The notes: generated by a model not told the origin, from the sequence alone. 64,000 bases of DNA from Aestuariivivens marinum (GCF_022662175.1 NZ_JAKMCR010000007.1:32208-96207); one strand, 5' to 3'; shown: positions 37,372-46,923, numbered from the stretch's first letter. Translations and numbers: made by a program.

Positions 37372-37710
37372 TTACTTTCTCCTGATCATATAAGAGTTAA
37401 AGGACTTTGTAGCATTTGATTGTTGCTGCCAAAAAAGAAGAGGAATAACAAAACTTACTGTAGCAATTCCTCCATAGAATAACCATAAGAAAATGGCAGA
37501 AAAAATTCCAATAACAATCCCTATTAAAATAATGGTGTTATTGGTTACAGCCCGAACCTCATTGACATGCTTTTTTTCCATTTTACCACAGTTTTGGCAA
37601 TTAACTTTAAACTCATCCCCCCTTTGCATTTGTAAATCTGGTCTTGTTGGTGCTTTGGATTTTATTTTAATTTCTTTTTTACAAGATGAACAATAGGCTA
37701 CTAATTTCAT
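37372..37710 (-). CDS. Small membrane protein with N-terminal zinc ribbon
   Basis: A 112-residue protein with a zinc ribbon of the form CSSC (residues 7-10) and CQNC (about 38-41), followed by two helices at about residues 59-80 and 82-99. The ribbon could bind nucleic acid or only stabilise the fold. I know no family name. It follows the next minus-strand gene by 1 bp and forms a two-gene unit with it. Confidence 0.7.
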   Translation of the reverse strand: MKLVAYCSSCKKEIKIKSKAPTRPDLQMQRGDEFKVNCQNCGKMEKKHVNEVRAVTNNTIILIGIVIGIFSAIFLWLFYGGIATVSFVIPLLFWQQQSNATKSFNSYMIRRK

Positions 37711-37711
37711 A

Positions 37712-38278
37712 TTAAATCCTATTAATTTTAAACATCGTTTTAATTCCTAATACCAACAAAACTCCAATCAAACCTACAAAATAAACACTTGTTGAAATAC
37801 TCTTTAACATTGAGGCCATCATCGTTAAATTCACTTCAAGTAGTGTTAAATCGGGGTAGGTATTCAACAATGTAATAATTCCAAAATTCTCCAAATAATC
37901 TGCAATACCAGCTATTATTGGTAATACACACAAAAAAACAAATGGTTCTTTAAGTATATTTAATTTTTTAAGAAAATACCCAATAACCAAACAGTAAGTT
38001 AAACCAAATAGGAAAGGATAAACCATATCTACAGGAATTTGATTAGTGAGATATATGTGACGTCCCTCTACACTCAAAGTATTGAACAAATCGACGACAT
38101 GATCGTAGTCGTATCCCATAGGCATCATATCTAATAACTTCATGCCATTAGCATAAGCCATAGTTTTAGGAATGGTTACAAACAACATAAAGCCATAAAC
38201 CACATTGGTTATAACGAAAAGCACCAACACTTTCTTTCCTTGTACATTACTGGCAATGTATTTAATAAGTCGCTGCAT
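37712..38278 (-). CDS. Five-helix membrane protein of unknown function
   Basis: A 188-residue integral membrane protein with about five helices (residues 16-38, 75-98, 112-130, 148-165 and 168-183). Between the first two helices lies a polar loop with LLDMMPMGYDYDHVVDLFNT. I do not recognise the family. It starts a unit with the zinc-ribbon protein. No regulatory site is obvious beyond an AT-rich upstream region. Confidence 0.7.
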   Translation of the reverse strand: MQRLIKYIASNVQGKKVLVLFVITNVVYGFMLFVTIPKTMAYANGMKLLDMMPMGYDYDHVVDLFNTLSVEGRHIYLTNQIPVDMVYPFLFGLTYCLVIGYFLKKLNILKEPFVFLCVLPIIAGIADYLENFGIITLLNTYPDLTLLEVNLTMMASMLKSISTSVYFVGLIGVLLVLGIKTMFKINRI

Positions 38279-38480
38279 TTAGGCCATTTTTTATACTTTG
38301 TTAAAAGTATAAAAAGTTTCTTTAGCTTAGTAATTAAGCTTTTAAATGAAATTGGATAACATTTAATAACTTCTAAAAAGCCTTTACAAGTATTTAAAAA
38401 TTTTGCAACACAAACTCCCTAAACTGGTTCTTGCAGAAAAAACCAGAGTTTATATAATAAATTATAAATAATTAGGAAAG

Positions 38481-39791
38481 CTATTCCACCCGCTCAATAT
38501 ACGCCCCAATAGCCCTTAGGCGTTCATCTATGCGTTCGTAACCTCGATCTATCTGCTCAATATTTTGAATAATGGATGTCCCTTTAGCAGATAAAGCCGC
38601 AATAAGTAAGGATATCCCGGCGCGAATATCGGGAGACGTCATGGTCATGGCCTTTAAAGTCGATTTAAAATCATGGCCAATAACGGTGGCTCGGTGCGGG
38701 TCACATAGAATGATTTTAGCACCCATATCAATCAATTTATCTACAAAAAACAAACGGCTTTCAAACATTTTTTGGTGTATTAAAACACTACCCCTAGCTT
38801 GAGTAGCCACCACTAAAACAATACTTAATAAATCGGGAGTAAAACCAGGCCAAGGTGCATCGGCAATAGTTAAAATAGAGCCATCTATAAAACTTTGTAT
38901 TTCATAACCATCTGTGTGCGCAGGAATATGGATATTATCGCCTTGCTTTTCAACGGTAATGCCCAATTTTCTAAATACATTGGGAATTAAGCCCAAATCG
39001 TCCCAGCTTACATTGGTAATGGTCAATTCACTTTTGGTCATCGCTGCCAAACCTATCCAGCTACCTATTTCAATCATATCTGGCAACATGGTATGATCTG
39101 TACCTCCTAACGTTTCAACACCATCAATAACTAACATATTGGAACCTACACCACTAATCCTTGCTCCCATTCTATTGAGCATCTTGCATAACTGTTGCAA
39201 ATACGGTTCGCAAGCGGCATTGTAAATGGTCGTGCGTCCTTCGGCAAGTACGGCAGCCATAACAATATTGGCAGTACCAGTAACAGATGCTTCCTCTAGC
39301 AGCATGTAGGTCCCTTTTAGCTTCTTGGCTTCAACGCCATAAAATTGTTCCTCACGGCTATAGCCAAACTTAGCGCCCAGTTTTATTAAGCCTTCAAAAT
39401 GGGTATCCAACCTACGGCGTCCAATTTTATCGCCACCCGGCTTAGGAATATAACCTTTACCAAAGCGGGCCAATAAAGGACCAACAATCATAATAGAGCC
39501 TCTTAGCCCCCTGCCATCTTCCTTAAAGGCATCAGACTCCAAATAGTTTAAATCAAGGGCATCGGCCTGAAAGCTGTAACTACCCCTAGACAATTTTTCA
39601 GTTTTAACGCCAAGTTTCTTTAAGAGACCAATAAGTTTATTTACATCAACAATATCAGGTATGTTATTAATGGTAACCTTTTCTGGTGTTAACAATACAG
39701 CACACAAAATCTGTAAGGCTTCATTTTTTGCGCCTTGAGGCTGAATGCTACCTTTTAATTGGTGCCCTCCTTCAATTTTGAATATTCCCAT
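38481..39791 (-). CDS. murA: UDP-N-acetylglucosamine 1-carboxyvinyltransferase, Asp variant
   Basis: A 436-residue enzyme that transfers enolpyruvate from PEP to UDP-GlcNAc, the first committed step of peptidoglycan synthesis. Family motifs are IQPQGAKNEALQ at about residues 16-27, RGSIMIVGPLLARFG and TDGYEIQSFIDGS. At the catalytic loop the sequence reads PKPGGDKIGRR: the Cys of E. coli MurA (Cys115, in GGCAIG) is replaced by Asp. This substitution retains activity and is known to give insensitivity to fosfomycin in mycobacteria and Chlamydia. DUF4290 follows upstream on the same strand 5 bp away, so the two are in one operon. Confidence 0.95.
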   Translation of the reverse strand: MGIFKIEGGHQLKGSIQPQGAKNEALQILCAVLLTPEKVTINNIPDIVDVNKLIGLLKKLGVKTEKLSRGSYSFQADALDLNYLESDAFKEDGRGLRGSIMIVGPLLARFGKGYIPKPGGDKIGRRRLDTHFEGLIKLGAKFGYSREEQFYGVEAKKLKGTYMLLEEASVTGTANIVMAAVLAEGRTTIYNAACEPYLQQLCKMLNRMGARISGVGSNMLVIDGVETLGGTDHTMLPDMIEIGSWIGLAAMTKSELTITNVSWDDLGLIPNVFRKLGITVEKQGDNIHIPAHTDGYEIQSFIDGSILTIADAPWPGFTPDLLSIVLVVATQARGSVLIHQKMFESRLFFVDKLIDMGAKIILCDPHRATVIGHDFKSTLKAMTMTSPDIRAGISLLIAALSAKGTSIIQNIEQIDRGYERIDERLRAIGAYIERVE

Positions 39792-39796
39792 AAATA

Positions 39797-40432
39797 CTAG
39801 TAGCGTTTTCTTTGGCGGTTGGTATTTTTCTTGTGTCCTTTTTTACTAGAATATTTATTTTTAGACCGCATTAAACTTGATGCATCAGATAAGTCTTCAT
39901 CAGAATTTTTCAAATTTATCTTACCCCCAGAAAGCTCGTATAAATGGTCATAAATCACATCGTCCTCAACCGTGTCTTTGTTCCAGTTTAAAAAACACTT
40001 TTTCATATGGTTGGCTATGGTATAGATTAAAGCCTCCTTAAGGTCGCCTTCCTCCCAGGTATTAGCAACATCTATCATGGTTTTGATATTGTTACCATAA
40101 AATCGGTATTTAGGGTGGTTTTGTGGGTATTTTAAGGGCTCTGGACGTTCTTCAAAAAGCTCTTTAGTGGGTTTGGAAAAAGGAGAATCTGCATCCAATT
40201 CAAAATCGGACATGATAAATAATTGATCCCAAAGCTTATGCTGAAAATCTGGAACATCGCGCAAATGTGGTTGCAAATTGCCCATAACCGCTATAATGGC
40301 TTTGGCCAATTTATTGCGTTCTTCCCTAGTTTCCCTTGATTTGGCGTAGTTTATCATTTTTTGAATATGGCGCCCATATTCAGGAATAATTAAATGTTCA
40401 CGCTCTGTGTTGTATTCTAAATCGTCTATCAA
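39797..40432 (-). CDS. DUF4290 domain-containing protein
   Basis: A 211-residue cytoplasmic protein that begins MIDDLEYNTEREHLIIPEYG and contains MINYAKSRETREERNKLAKA and DVPDFQHKLWDQLFIMSDF, which match DUF4290, a Bacteroidota family found directly upstream of murA. The tail is basic and low-complexity (KGHKKNTNRQRKRY), suggesting nucleic acid binding. Function is not known. The murA gene starts 5 bp downstream, so a role in envelope growth is conceivable by position only. Confidence 0.85.
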   Translation of the reverse strand: MIDDLEYNTEREHLIIPEYGRHIQKMINYAKSRETREERNKLAKAIIAVMGNLQPHLRDVPDFQHKLWDQLFIMSDFELDADSPFSKPTKELFEERPEPLKYPQNHPKYRFYGNNIKTMIDVANTWEEGDLKEALIYTIANHMKKCFLNWNKDTVEDDVIYDHLYELSGGKINLKNSDEDLSDASSLMRSKNKYSSKKGHKKNTNRQRKRY

Positions 40433-40500
40433 AATTTAAATGTGTAGAATTATTATTTTTTGCATGTAGTTGTTATGCCTGTGCAAAATACAAAAAAAAT

Positions 40501-40794
40501 CTAAAGGCTTATAACGCCTTCTACTTTTTCTGCCACTTCTTTATATTTGTCTATTACCGCATTGGGGTTTCGCATTAATATATTAATGGAAACACTGGTA
40601 TATTTGCCATTTTTAGATTCTATGGTATTAATTACCGCTCCCATATTATCGAAAATAACTTCTATTTCTGCTATTTTTTGAGCATCAGACTTTACAATGA
40701 ATTTATATAAATATTCTGCCGGCCAACTTGTGGTTTCATAGAGCCGTGCCTTTAGTTTTTCGTAAAATGCTTCAGAATTAGAATCGTTGTCCAT
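40501..40794 (-). CDS. DUF493 family protein (YbeD-like)
   Basis: A 97-residue protein of ferredoxin-like fold. EAFYEKLKARLYETTSWPAE, YLYKFIVKSDAQKIAEIEVI and the SKNGKYTSVSINI segment match DUF493. E. coli YbeD is a small protein of unclear role near lipoate synthesis genes. I use ATG 40794 (MDNDSNSEAF); the alternative upstream start at 40815 adds seven residues. It is transcribed away from the AAA ATPase gene. Confidence 0.8.
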   Translation of the reverse strand: MDNDSNSEAFYEKLKARLYETTSWPAEYLYKFIVKSDAQKIAEIEVIFDNMGAVINTIESKNGKYTSVSINILMRNPNAVIDKYKEVAEKVEGVISL

Positions 40795-40885
40795 ACGTTT
40801 TGTTATAAGCTGCAAAAGTACATGAATTTTTCAATTTTTTTTATATTGGTTAAATTACGATTTTTACACCCAAAACCCTGCCCAT

Positions 40886-41425
40886 TTGGACACTAAAAAA
40901 ATTATTATTACAGGAGGCCCCGGAACCGGAAAATCCACCATCATAAACGAATTGATAAAACGTGGGTATGCTTGCTTGCAGGAAATCTCAAGGCAGGTTA
41001 CATTGCAAGCCCAAAATAATGGCATAGATCAATTGTTCTTAACAAACCCCTTATTGTTTAGCGAATTACTGCTTAAGGGCAGGCAGCAGCAATATATTGA
41101 ATCTAAAAACTTAGAAACCGACATTGTTTTTTTTGATAGGGGCATCCCAGATGTTTTGGCCTATATGGATTTTATTGGTGATGTCTACCCCGAATCTTTT
41201 ATACACCTTTGTAAAGCATCGCCATACGATACCGTTTTTATTTTAAAGCCCTGGGAAGACATCTATACAAGCGATAACGAACGTTATGAAAGCTTTGAGC
41301 AGGCCTTGCAGATCCACGATCATTTGGTTAACACTTATAAAAATTATAATTACACCTTAATTGATGTCCCTTTTGATACAGTAGAAAACCGAACCGATTT
41401 TATTTTAAATGTCGTAAATATGTAA
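40886..41425 (+). CDS. AAA-type ATP-binding protein
   Basis: A 179-residue P-loop protein: Walker A GGPGTGKST at residues 9-17, Walker B-like TDIVFFDRGIPDV at about residues 76-88. The pattern resembles NadR-like and other small nucleoside kinase ATPases (AAA_28). Start is TTG at 40886 since no ATG in frame precedes the P-loop. The recQ gene starts 1 bp after its stop, so co-expression is likely. Confidence 0.8.
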   Translation: MDTKKIIITGGPGTGKSTIINELIKRGYACLQEISRQVTLQAQNNGIDQLFLTNPLLFSELLLKGRQQQYIESKNLETDIVFFDRGIPDVLAYMDFIGDVYPESFIHLCKASPYDTVFILKPWEDIYTSDNERYESFEQALQIHDHLVNTYKNYNYTLIDVPFDTVENRTDFILNVVNM

Positions 41426-41426
41426 T

Positions 41427-43331
41427 ATGGAACACCCCATAAACATATTGGAACGCTATTGGAACTTCACGGCATTTAAACCGCAGCAGGAAGTCGTTAT
41501 ACAGTCGGTTATTGCAGGTGAGGATACCTTTGCGCTGCTACCAACAGGGGGTGGAAAATCGTTGTGCTATCAAATTCCTGCTTTGGCCAAGGAAGGGATC
41601 TGTATTGTTATATCGCCTTTAATTGCCTTGATGAAGGACCAGGTTAAAGCACTTACCCATAAAGGCATTAAAGCTATGGCATTAACCAGTGGCATTTCAT
41701 ATAGCGAATTGGACACACTTTTGGACAATTGTATTTATGGCAATTACAAATTTTTATACCTCTCGCCAGAACGTTTACAACAGGAATTGGTACAGGATCG
41801 TATAAAACAAATGCATGTGAACCTAATCGCTGTTGATGAAGCCCATTGCATTTCACAATGGGGTAACGATTTTAGACCCGCCTATAAAAACATTAAATTA
41901 TTACGCCAGTTACAGCCCTCGGTAAATGTTTTAGCCCTTACCGCTTCGGCTAAACCCAATGTGGTTGAGGATATCGTAAAGGAACTAGATTTTATTCAAC
42001 CTAAAATTTTTAAGCAATCTTTTTTTAGGTCCAATTTAGCCTACATGGTTTTTCATGAAGATGATAAATACTTCAAATTAGAAACTATTTTAAAAAAATA
42101 TACGGCCCCCTCAATCATATATGTTAGAAACAGAAAGCTGAGTATGGAAGTGAGTGCTTTTTTAGAGTCGAAAAACATTACCTCAACATACTATCACGGC
42201 GGATTAGCTAACGAAGAAAAAGACAAACACATGAACCATTGGCTCCATAATACCAAACAGGTAATGGTTGCCACCAATGCTTTTGGAATGGGCATAGACA
42301 AACCCGACGTTAAGACCGTTATCCACATTAATCTTCCGGAAAGCATAGAAAGCTATTTTCAGGAGGCCGGGCGGGCCGGACGTAATGGAAACAAGGCCTT
42401 CTGTATTATTTTAAAGAACAACAGTGATGAAGTGTTAGTGAAGAATCAGTTTTTAAATGTGTTGCCAACGGTTGATTTTGTTAAACAGGCGTATAGAAAA
42501 CTGTGCAGCTATTTTCAAATATCCTATGGCGAAGGGGCGTACAGCACTTTCGATTTCAATTTTAACACCTTTTGCAAAACCTACAATTTTAGTTCTATTT
42601 TATGCTACAACGCACTATTGTTACTGGACAGGAACAGTGTGATTAGCCTAACCAAAAGCTTCAACAATAAGGTGTCCCTACAATTTACAGTGCCTAATCA
42701 TGTACTTTTTAAATATTTGGAAACCCATCATGATATTGATGTTATTGTTAAGGCCACTTTACGTATATATGGTGGTATTTTTGATCACCCCACTAAAATA
42801 AATACCTTAAAAATTGCCGACAAGGCTTCGGTAACAGAGCAGCGTATAATCAATGTATTGCAACAGCTGGAAAAAGATGAAATTATTTCCCTTAATTTGG
42901 CAAAAACCGATGCGCAGATTACCTTTATAGAACCTCGTGAAGACGACAAGACCATTAACCGTATTGCTCCAATTATTGAACAGCAAAACCATTTGAAACA
43001 ACTACAAATAAAAGCTGTATTGGATTATGTCAACAACGATTCTGTTTGTAAAAGTATACAATTGCTTGGTTATTTTGGGGAAACCAATCTAAAACCTTGT
43101 GGTATATGCTCGGTATGTATCAATAAAAAAAAGGCTGAGGACCCAACAGATTTAATAGCCTTAAGAAAAAGCATCATCGAATTACTGGAAAATGGCGAAC
43201 GGTCTTCAAGAGCTATAATTACCTGTTTGAACGCTCCCGAATCGCACACTATTGAAATATTAAAACAATTGTTGGAACACAACATTATAAGCATTACAGA
43301 AACAAACACATATAAATTATGTCATTTATGA
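41427..43331 (+). CDS. recQ: RecQ family ATP-dependent DNA helicase
   Basis: A 634-residue 3'-5' helicase. Motif I is PTGGGKSLCYQIPA (residues about 37-50), II is VDEAHCISQWG (about 137-147), VI is QEAGRAGRNG (about 312-321), and the RecQ-specific zinc-binding domain CGICSVC lies at about 552-558. A C-terminal winged-helix-like portion follows. It acts in recombination repair and restart of stalled forks. It overlaps the fmt start by ATGA, so translation is coupled. The length is typical for the Bacteroidota short RecQ (E. coli 609). Confidence 0.92.
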   Translation: MEHPINILERYWNFTAFKPQQEVVIQSVIAGEDTFALLPTGGGKSLCYQIPALAKEGICIVISPLIALMKDQVKALTHKGIKAMALTSGISYSELDTLLDNCIYGNYKFLYLSPERLQQELVQDRIKQMHVNLIAVDEAHCISQWGNDFRPAYKNIKLLRQLQPSVNVLALTASAKPNVVEDIVKELDFIQPKIFKQSFFRSNLAYMVFHEDDKYFKLETILKKYTAPSIIYVRNRKLSMEVSAFLESKNITSTYYHGGLANEEKDKHMNHWLHNTKQVMVATNAFGMGIDKPDVKTVIHINLPESIESYFQEAGRAGRNGNKAFCIILKNNSDEVLVKNQFLNVLPTVDFVKQAYRKLCSYFQISYGEGAYSTFDFNFNTFCKTYNFSSILCYNALLLLDRNSVISLTKSFNNKVSLQFTVPNHVLFKYLETHHDIDVIVKATLRIYGGIFDHPTKINTLKIADKASVTEQRIINVLQQLEKDEIISLNLAKTDAQITFIEPREDDKTINRIAPIIEQQNHLKQLQIKAVLDYVNNDSVCKSIQLLGYFGETNLKPCGICSVCINKKKAEDPTDLIALRKSIIELLENGERSSRAIITCLNAPESHTIEILKQLLEHNIISITETNTYKLCHL

Positions 43332-44275
43332 GGGATTTAAGAATTGTATTTATGGGCACGCCCGATTTTGCGGTACATACTTTAAAAGCATTGGTTGAAC
43401 ACGGTTATAATATCGTTGGTGTGATTACCGCACCCGACAGGCCTGCTGGGCGTGGGCGTAAGCTTAACGAAAGTGCCGTTAAAGTATATGCCAAATCCCA
43501 GAACTTAAACATCTTGCAACCTACCAACTTAAAGGATAACGGTTTTTTAAACGATTTAAGGGCCCTGGATGCCAATCTACAAATTGTGGTAGCCTTTAGG
43601 ATGTTACCCAAAGAGGTGTGGCAAATGCCCAAGTATGGCACTTTTAATTTACATGCGTCCTTATTACCCAATTATAGAGGAGCAGCCCCCATTAACTGGG
43701 CCATTATTAACGGTGAAACCAAAACGGGGGTATCAACCTTCTTTATTGACGAGAAAATAGATACCGGAGCAATGATCCTTCAAGAAGCAATAGATATAGG
43801 TCCAGACGAAAATGCGGGAAGCCTGCACGACAGGCTCATGCACAAAGGCAGTGAACTTGTTTTAAAAACCATAACCCAAATTAAAAACAATGAGGTAACT
43901 GCTACTCCTCAAATTGAAACTAATAACCTTAAAACTGCCTATAAGCTCAATAGGGATAACTCTAAAATAGATTGGACGGCACCAATGCAAGATATTCACA
44001 ATAAAATTAGAGGGTTGAGCCCCTACCCTGCTGCCTGGTGTGTTTTAATTAACGGTGAAGATGCATTGGACGTTAAAATTTATGAGAGCAAAAAAGAGAT
44101 AGCCGAACATGCATTTGAAGTAGGCCATATCATTATCTCAAATAAAACCTTAAAGGTAGCTGTAAGGAATGGGTATATTTATATAGAAAAAATGAAGCTG
44201 CCAGGTAAGAAGTTAATGGATGTAAAATCCTTATTGAACGGTTATCAATTTCATGACCATGCCAAAATGCGCTAA
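43328..44275 (+). CDS. fmt: Methionyl-tRNA formyltransferase
   Basis: An approximately 315-residue enzyme that formylates Met-tRNA(fMet) with 10-formyl-THF. The signatures VFMGTPDFAV, HASLLPNYRGAAPINWAI and GETKTGVSTFFIDEKIDTG mark the catalytic core (about residues 10-180), and the C-terminal beta domain with KLPGKKLM follows. ATG 43328, overlapping the recQ stop as ATGA, is preferred to ATG 43319. Confidence 0.95.
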   Translation: MRDLRIVFMGTPDFAVHTLKALVEHGYNIVGVITAPDRPAGRGRKLNESAVKVYAKSQNLNILQPTNLKDNGFLNDLRALDANLQIVVAFRMLPKEVWQMPKYGTFNLHASLLPNYRGAAPINWAIINGETKTGVSTFFIDEKIDTGAMILQEAIDIGPDENAGSLHDRLMHKGSELVLKTITQIKNNEVTATPQIETNNLKTAYKLNRDNSKIDWTAPMQDIHNKIRGLSPYPAAWCVLINGEDALDVKIYESKKEIAEHAFEVGHIIISNKTLKVAVRNGYIYIEKMKLPGKKLMDVKSLLNGYQFHDHAKMR

Positions 44276-44379
44276 ACCCTTACTAATACTAGCATTAACA
44301 AAACACCGATAAAACAGAGCTCCTTTATTAACAAATAACCCAAGTTATTAACAATACTATGCATTTCCCTTGCTATTCC

Positions 44380-44409
44380 TTGCATGATTGCATAATCCGT
44401 ATAAATTTG
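44380..44409 (+). promoter_or_regulatory. Promoter of the HU gene
   Basis: TTG at 44380-44382 is 19 bp upstream of TAAATTTG at 44402-44409, matching the Bacteroidota consensus. The start codon follows 56 bp later, so there is a short untranslated leader. Confidence 0.7.
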
Positions 44410-44465
44410 TAGAGGATTTAACAAAAATGTTTAACCAATTTTATTAATAATTTAAATTTTATATT

Positions 44466-44738
44466 ATGAACAAAACAGATTTAATCGATGCAATGGCAGA
44501 ACACGCAGGAATTACAAAAGCAGCTGCTAAAAAAGCTTTAGAATGTGCGCTTATAGAAATTGAAGGTGCTTTACAAAAAGGAAACCGCGTTTCTTTAGTT
44601 GGATTTGGTTCTTGGTCAGTTTCTAAAAGATCTGCAAGAGAAGGTAGAAACCCTCAAACTGGAGCTACTATCAAAATTAAGGCAAAAAATGTTGTAAAGT
44701 TTAAAGCTGGTTCAGATTTATCAAACGCAGTAAACTAA
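44466..44738 (+). CDS. hup: HU family DNA-binding protein
   Basis: A 90-residue histone-like protein. MNKTDLIDAMAEHAGITKAA is the dimerisation helix and SLVGFGSWSVSKRSAREGRN starts the two-stranded DNA-binding arm, which ends GATIKIKAKNVVKFKAGSDL. The Pro at the arm tip is present in GRNPQTG. HU bends DNA and shapes the nucleoid. It has its own promoter and a strong terminator at 44759-44791. Confidence 0.96.
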   Translation: MNKTDLIDAMAEHAGITKAAAKKALECALIEIEGALQKGNRVSLVGFGSWSVSKRSAREGRNPQTGATIKIKAKNVVKFKAGSDLSNAVN

Positions 44739-44758
44739 TTTTACATCATAAATTTTCA

Positions 44759-44791
44759 TAAAAGCCTTCAAAAAATTGAAGGCTTTTTTTA
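44759..44791 (+). terminator. Rho-independent terminator of the HU gene
   Basis: AAAGCCTTCA pairs with TTGAAGGCTTT, followed by a run of T. It lies about 20 bp behind the stop. Confidence 0.9.
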
Positions 44792-44860
44792 TTTAACACC
44801 CCTTTAGAGTTGCAATTTTAAGATTTATATATTAGATTTAAAGGAAAATTCCTCAAAAGC

Positions 44861-45421
44861 ATGATAACTCTTAAACCAAAAAAAGGTGATTTATTAATCG
44901 CTGAACCTGCAATAATTGGTGATGTATCATTTAACCGCTCCATTGTTCTATTGGCAGACCATAACCATGAAGGTTCTATTGGTTTTATATTAAACAAGCC
45001 CTTAGAATATACCATTAACGATCTCGTTCCAGAAGTAGAGGCCCACTTTAAAGTGTATAATGGAGGCCCTGTAGAACAGGATAACTTATACTTTATACAT
45101 AAAGTTCCAGATTTAATCCCTGATAGCATCGAAATCTCGCTTGGCATTTATTGGGGAGGTGATTTTAACAAAGTTGCAGAACTCATTACCAACAATACCA
45201 TTAAGGAAAATGACATACGTTTCTTTTTGGGGTATTCGGGCTGGGATGCCAATCAATTAGATGAAGAACTTAAGGGAAGCTCATGGGTTGTTTCAGAAAA
45301 CATTTACAAAAAAGACATTATTGAAAAGGATTACCAAACCTTTTGGAAGGAAAAAATGCTCGAATTGGGTGGCGAGTACATTATTTGGTCCAATGCACCA
45401 GAAAACCCTAATTATAACTAG
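44861..45421 (+). CDS. YqgE/AlgH family protein
   Basis: A 186-residue cytoplasmic protein with the family motifs GDLLIAEPAIIGDVSFNRSI at about residues 8-27 and LNKPLEYTINDLVPEV, followed by GGPVEQDNLYFIH. AlgH/YqgE proteins are widely conserved but of unclear function (linked to alginate regulation in Pseudomonas). It is complete. It converges with the class IV aminotransferase, and the last 4 bp overlap. Confidence 0.92.
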   Translation: MITLKPKKGDLLIAEPAIIGDVSFNRSIVLLADHNHEGSIGFILNKPLEYTINDLVPEVEAHFKVYNGGPVEQDNLYFIHKVPDLIPDSIEISLGIYWGGDFNKVAELITNNTIKENDIRFFLGYSGWDANQLDEELKGSSWVVSENIYKKDIIEKDYQTFWKEKMLELGGEYIIWSNAPENPNYN

Positions 45422-46260
45422 CCCAATCTTATACTTACATTTAATTTTTCTAGCAGGTCTTTGGATACTTCCTGTTTAAATAGCTTCTTTCTATATTTCG
45501 TTACCGGTTGAATACCAACAATAACATTGCTTATAAAAATTTCATCCGCCTTTTGAAGTTCAAAAGGTGATATAGAGGCTTCGTCCAATGTGTAATCGGG
45601 GATCGTTTTAATCAGTTCTATGATTTGCTTTCGCATAATCCCTTTTAGGCAACCATCTTCTATTGGTGGTGTTTTTATAACATTGCCATTAACCAAAAAT
45701 ACATTGCCATTTAAGGCCTCAACCACTTGCTTGTTAGTATTTAAAAGCAAACAGTTGTCGAGCTTGTTTTCATTGGCAAAAATACTTCCAACCACATTTA
45801 AGGCCTTATTATTTGTTTTAAGGGCAGACAACAAGCTTGGCGACACATAATAATCCTTAAACAAGTCCACCTCATAATCATCACTATTTAACAAATAAAA
45901 ATCTAACTCCAAAGGTTTTACCGAAATAACGAACTCCACGTCATTGGTATGTGGCAAATACAGCCCTGCACCAATACGATGTACCGTTAATTTTACCCTA
46001 GCAGATTGTTTTAACAGCTTATTGGATTCTAATGTCCTTAAAATTTGTGCCTCTAAAAATTCCAAGGTAAAATTCATTGGAATTTCCATACGCATAATGC
46101 GCATAGAGGCCATTAAACGAAAATAGTGATCTTCCCAAAACAGCAATTTACCATGAACGGACCTTACCGTTTCAAAAAGGGCATCGCCATAGGCATACCC
46201 CCTATTATTTAACGGTAAAAAGGCTTCGTTTTCTACTATATTTCCATTAAAATTAACCAT
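45418..46260 (-). CDS. PLP-dependent aminotransferase class IV
   Basis: A 280-residue enzyme of fold type IV. YGDALFETVRSVHGKLLFWE with an R and the later KTNNKALNVVGSIFA, where Lys is the predicted PLP Schiff base (about residue 146), identify the family. Members include branched-chain aminotransferases, D-alanine aminotransferase and 4-amino-4-deoxychorismate lyase (PabC). The short length and lack of the BCAT extension favour a PabC-like enzyme, but the substrate is not decided. The ATG at 46260 (MVNFNGNIV) fits family starts; an upstream in-frame start at 46299 would add 13 residues. Confidence 0.85.
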   Translation of the reverse strand: MVNFNGNIVENEAFLPLNNRGYAYGDALFETVRSVHGKLLFWEDHYFRLMASMRIMRMEIPMNFTLEFLEAQILRTLESNKLLKQSARVKLTVHRIGAGLYLPHTNDVEFVISVKPLELDFYLLNSDDYEVDLFKDYYVSPSLLSALKTNNKALNVVGSIFANENKLDNCLLLNTNKQVVEALNGNVFLVNGNVIKTPPIEDGCLKGIMRKQIIELIKTIPDYTLDEASISPFELQKADEIFISNVIVGIQPVTKYRKKLFKQEVSKDLLEKLNVSIRLG

Positions 46261-46324
46261 AAAAAAATCCGCTATTTGTATTATTGAAATAGCGGACAAA
46301 TATACTATTAAAATACGTTTTACA

Positions 46325-46717
46325 CTAGGTTGAACCCAGTACTTGTTTTAAATCGGAAATTTGGTTATCCCAAAGCATTTTAGCTTCATCTAGTTCGTCT
46401 TCCTCAGCAAAATCGGTAACTATTAAGGAAACATCTTTAGTAATTTCATCCACTTGTATACGAATTTCGAAATAGTAACTCAAATCATCCTCTTCATCTG
46501 CCAACCATCTAAACTTAACCCGTTCGCCACTTTTCTTGCTCAATAATTTAGCTTTTTCTTCGCTATCGTCCCAAATAAAGGCAAAGATCTCGCCCCTGGA
46601 ATTTACATTATCTGAAAACCATTCTGATAGCCCAGAAGGTGTAGAAATATATTGGTACAACAATTGGGGCGAGGCGTGAATAGGAAACTCAATTTCAAAC
46701 TTAATTTTATCGTCCAT
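46325..46717 (-). CDS. START-like domain protein (SRPBCC superfamily)
   Basis: A 130-residue protein: it begins with DKIKFEIEFPIHASPQLLYQ and YISTPSGLSEWFSDNVN, typical of AHSA1/START-like helix-grip folds, and has a C-terminal amphipathic helix (EDELDEAKMLWDNQISDLKQ). The ligand is unknown. It is immediately upstream of the class IV aminotransferase on the same strand with a 64-bp gap. Confidence 0.8.
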   Translation of the reverse strand: MDDKIKFEIEFPIHASPQLLYQYISTPSGLSEWFSDNVNSRGEIFAFIWDDSEEKAKLLSKKSGERVKFRWLADEEDDLSYYFEIRIQVDEITKDVSLIVTDFAEEDELDEAKMLWDNQISDLKQVLGST

Positions 46718-46849
46718 AAATAACTGTAAATTTTGTGATGCTCAATATATACATTAATTAATAAGTTTTACAAAATTTTTTGATAATATTTTCTACAAGT
46801 TCTGTTTGTATGCAATTATTTTGTTTTTATATTTGCAGCCTTAAAATAC

Positions 46850-46923
46850 GGCGAGGTAGCTCAGGTGGTTAGAGCGTCGGATTCATAACCCGGAGGTCTC
46901 GAGTTCAAATCTCGATCTCGCTA
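46850..46923 (+). tRNA. tRNA-Met (anticodon CAT)
   Basis: A full cloverleaf on the + strand: acceptor GGCGAGG with TCTCGCT, D arm GCTCAGGTGGTTAGAGC, anticodon loop TTCATAA, T arm TCGAGTTCAAATCTCGA, discriminator A. CCA is not encoded. As the CAT anticodon also occurs in initiator and lysidine-modified tRNA-Ile, elongator Met is an inference. Its 3' part is repeated at 47071, 55013 and 55177, marking it as an integration site for mobile elements. Confidence 0.9.
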
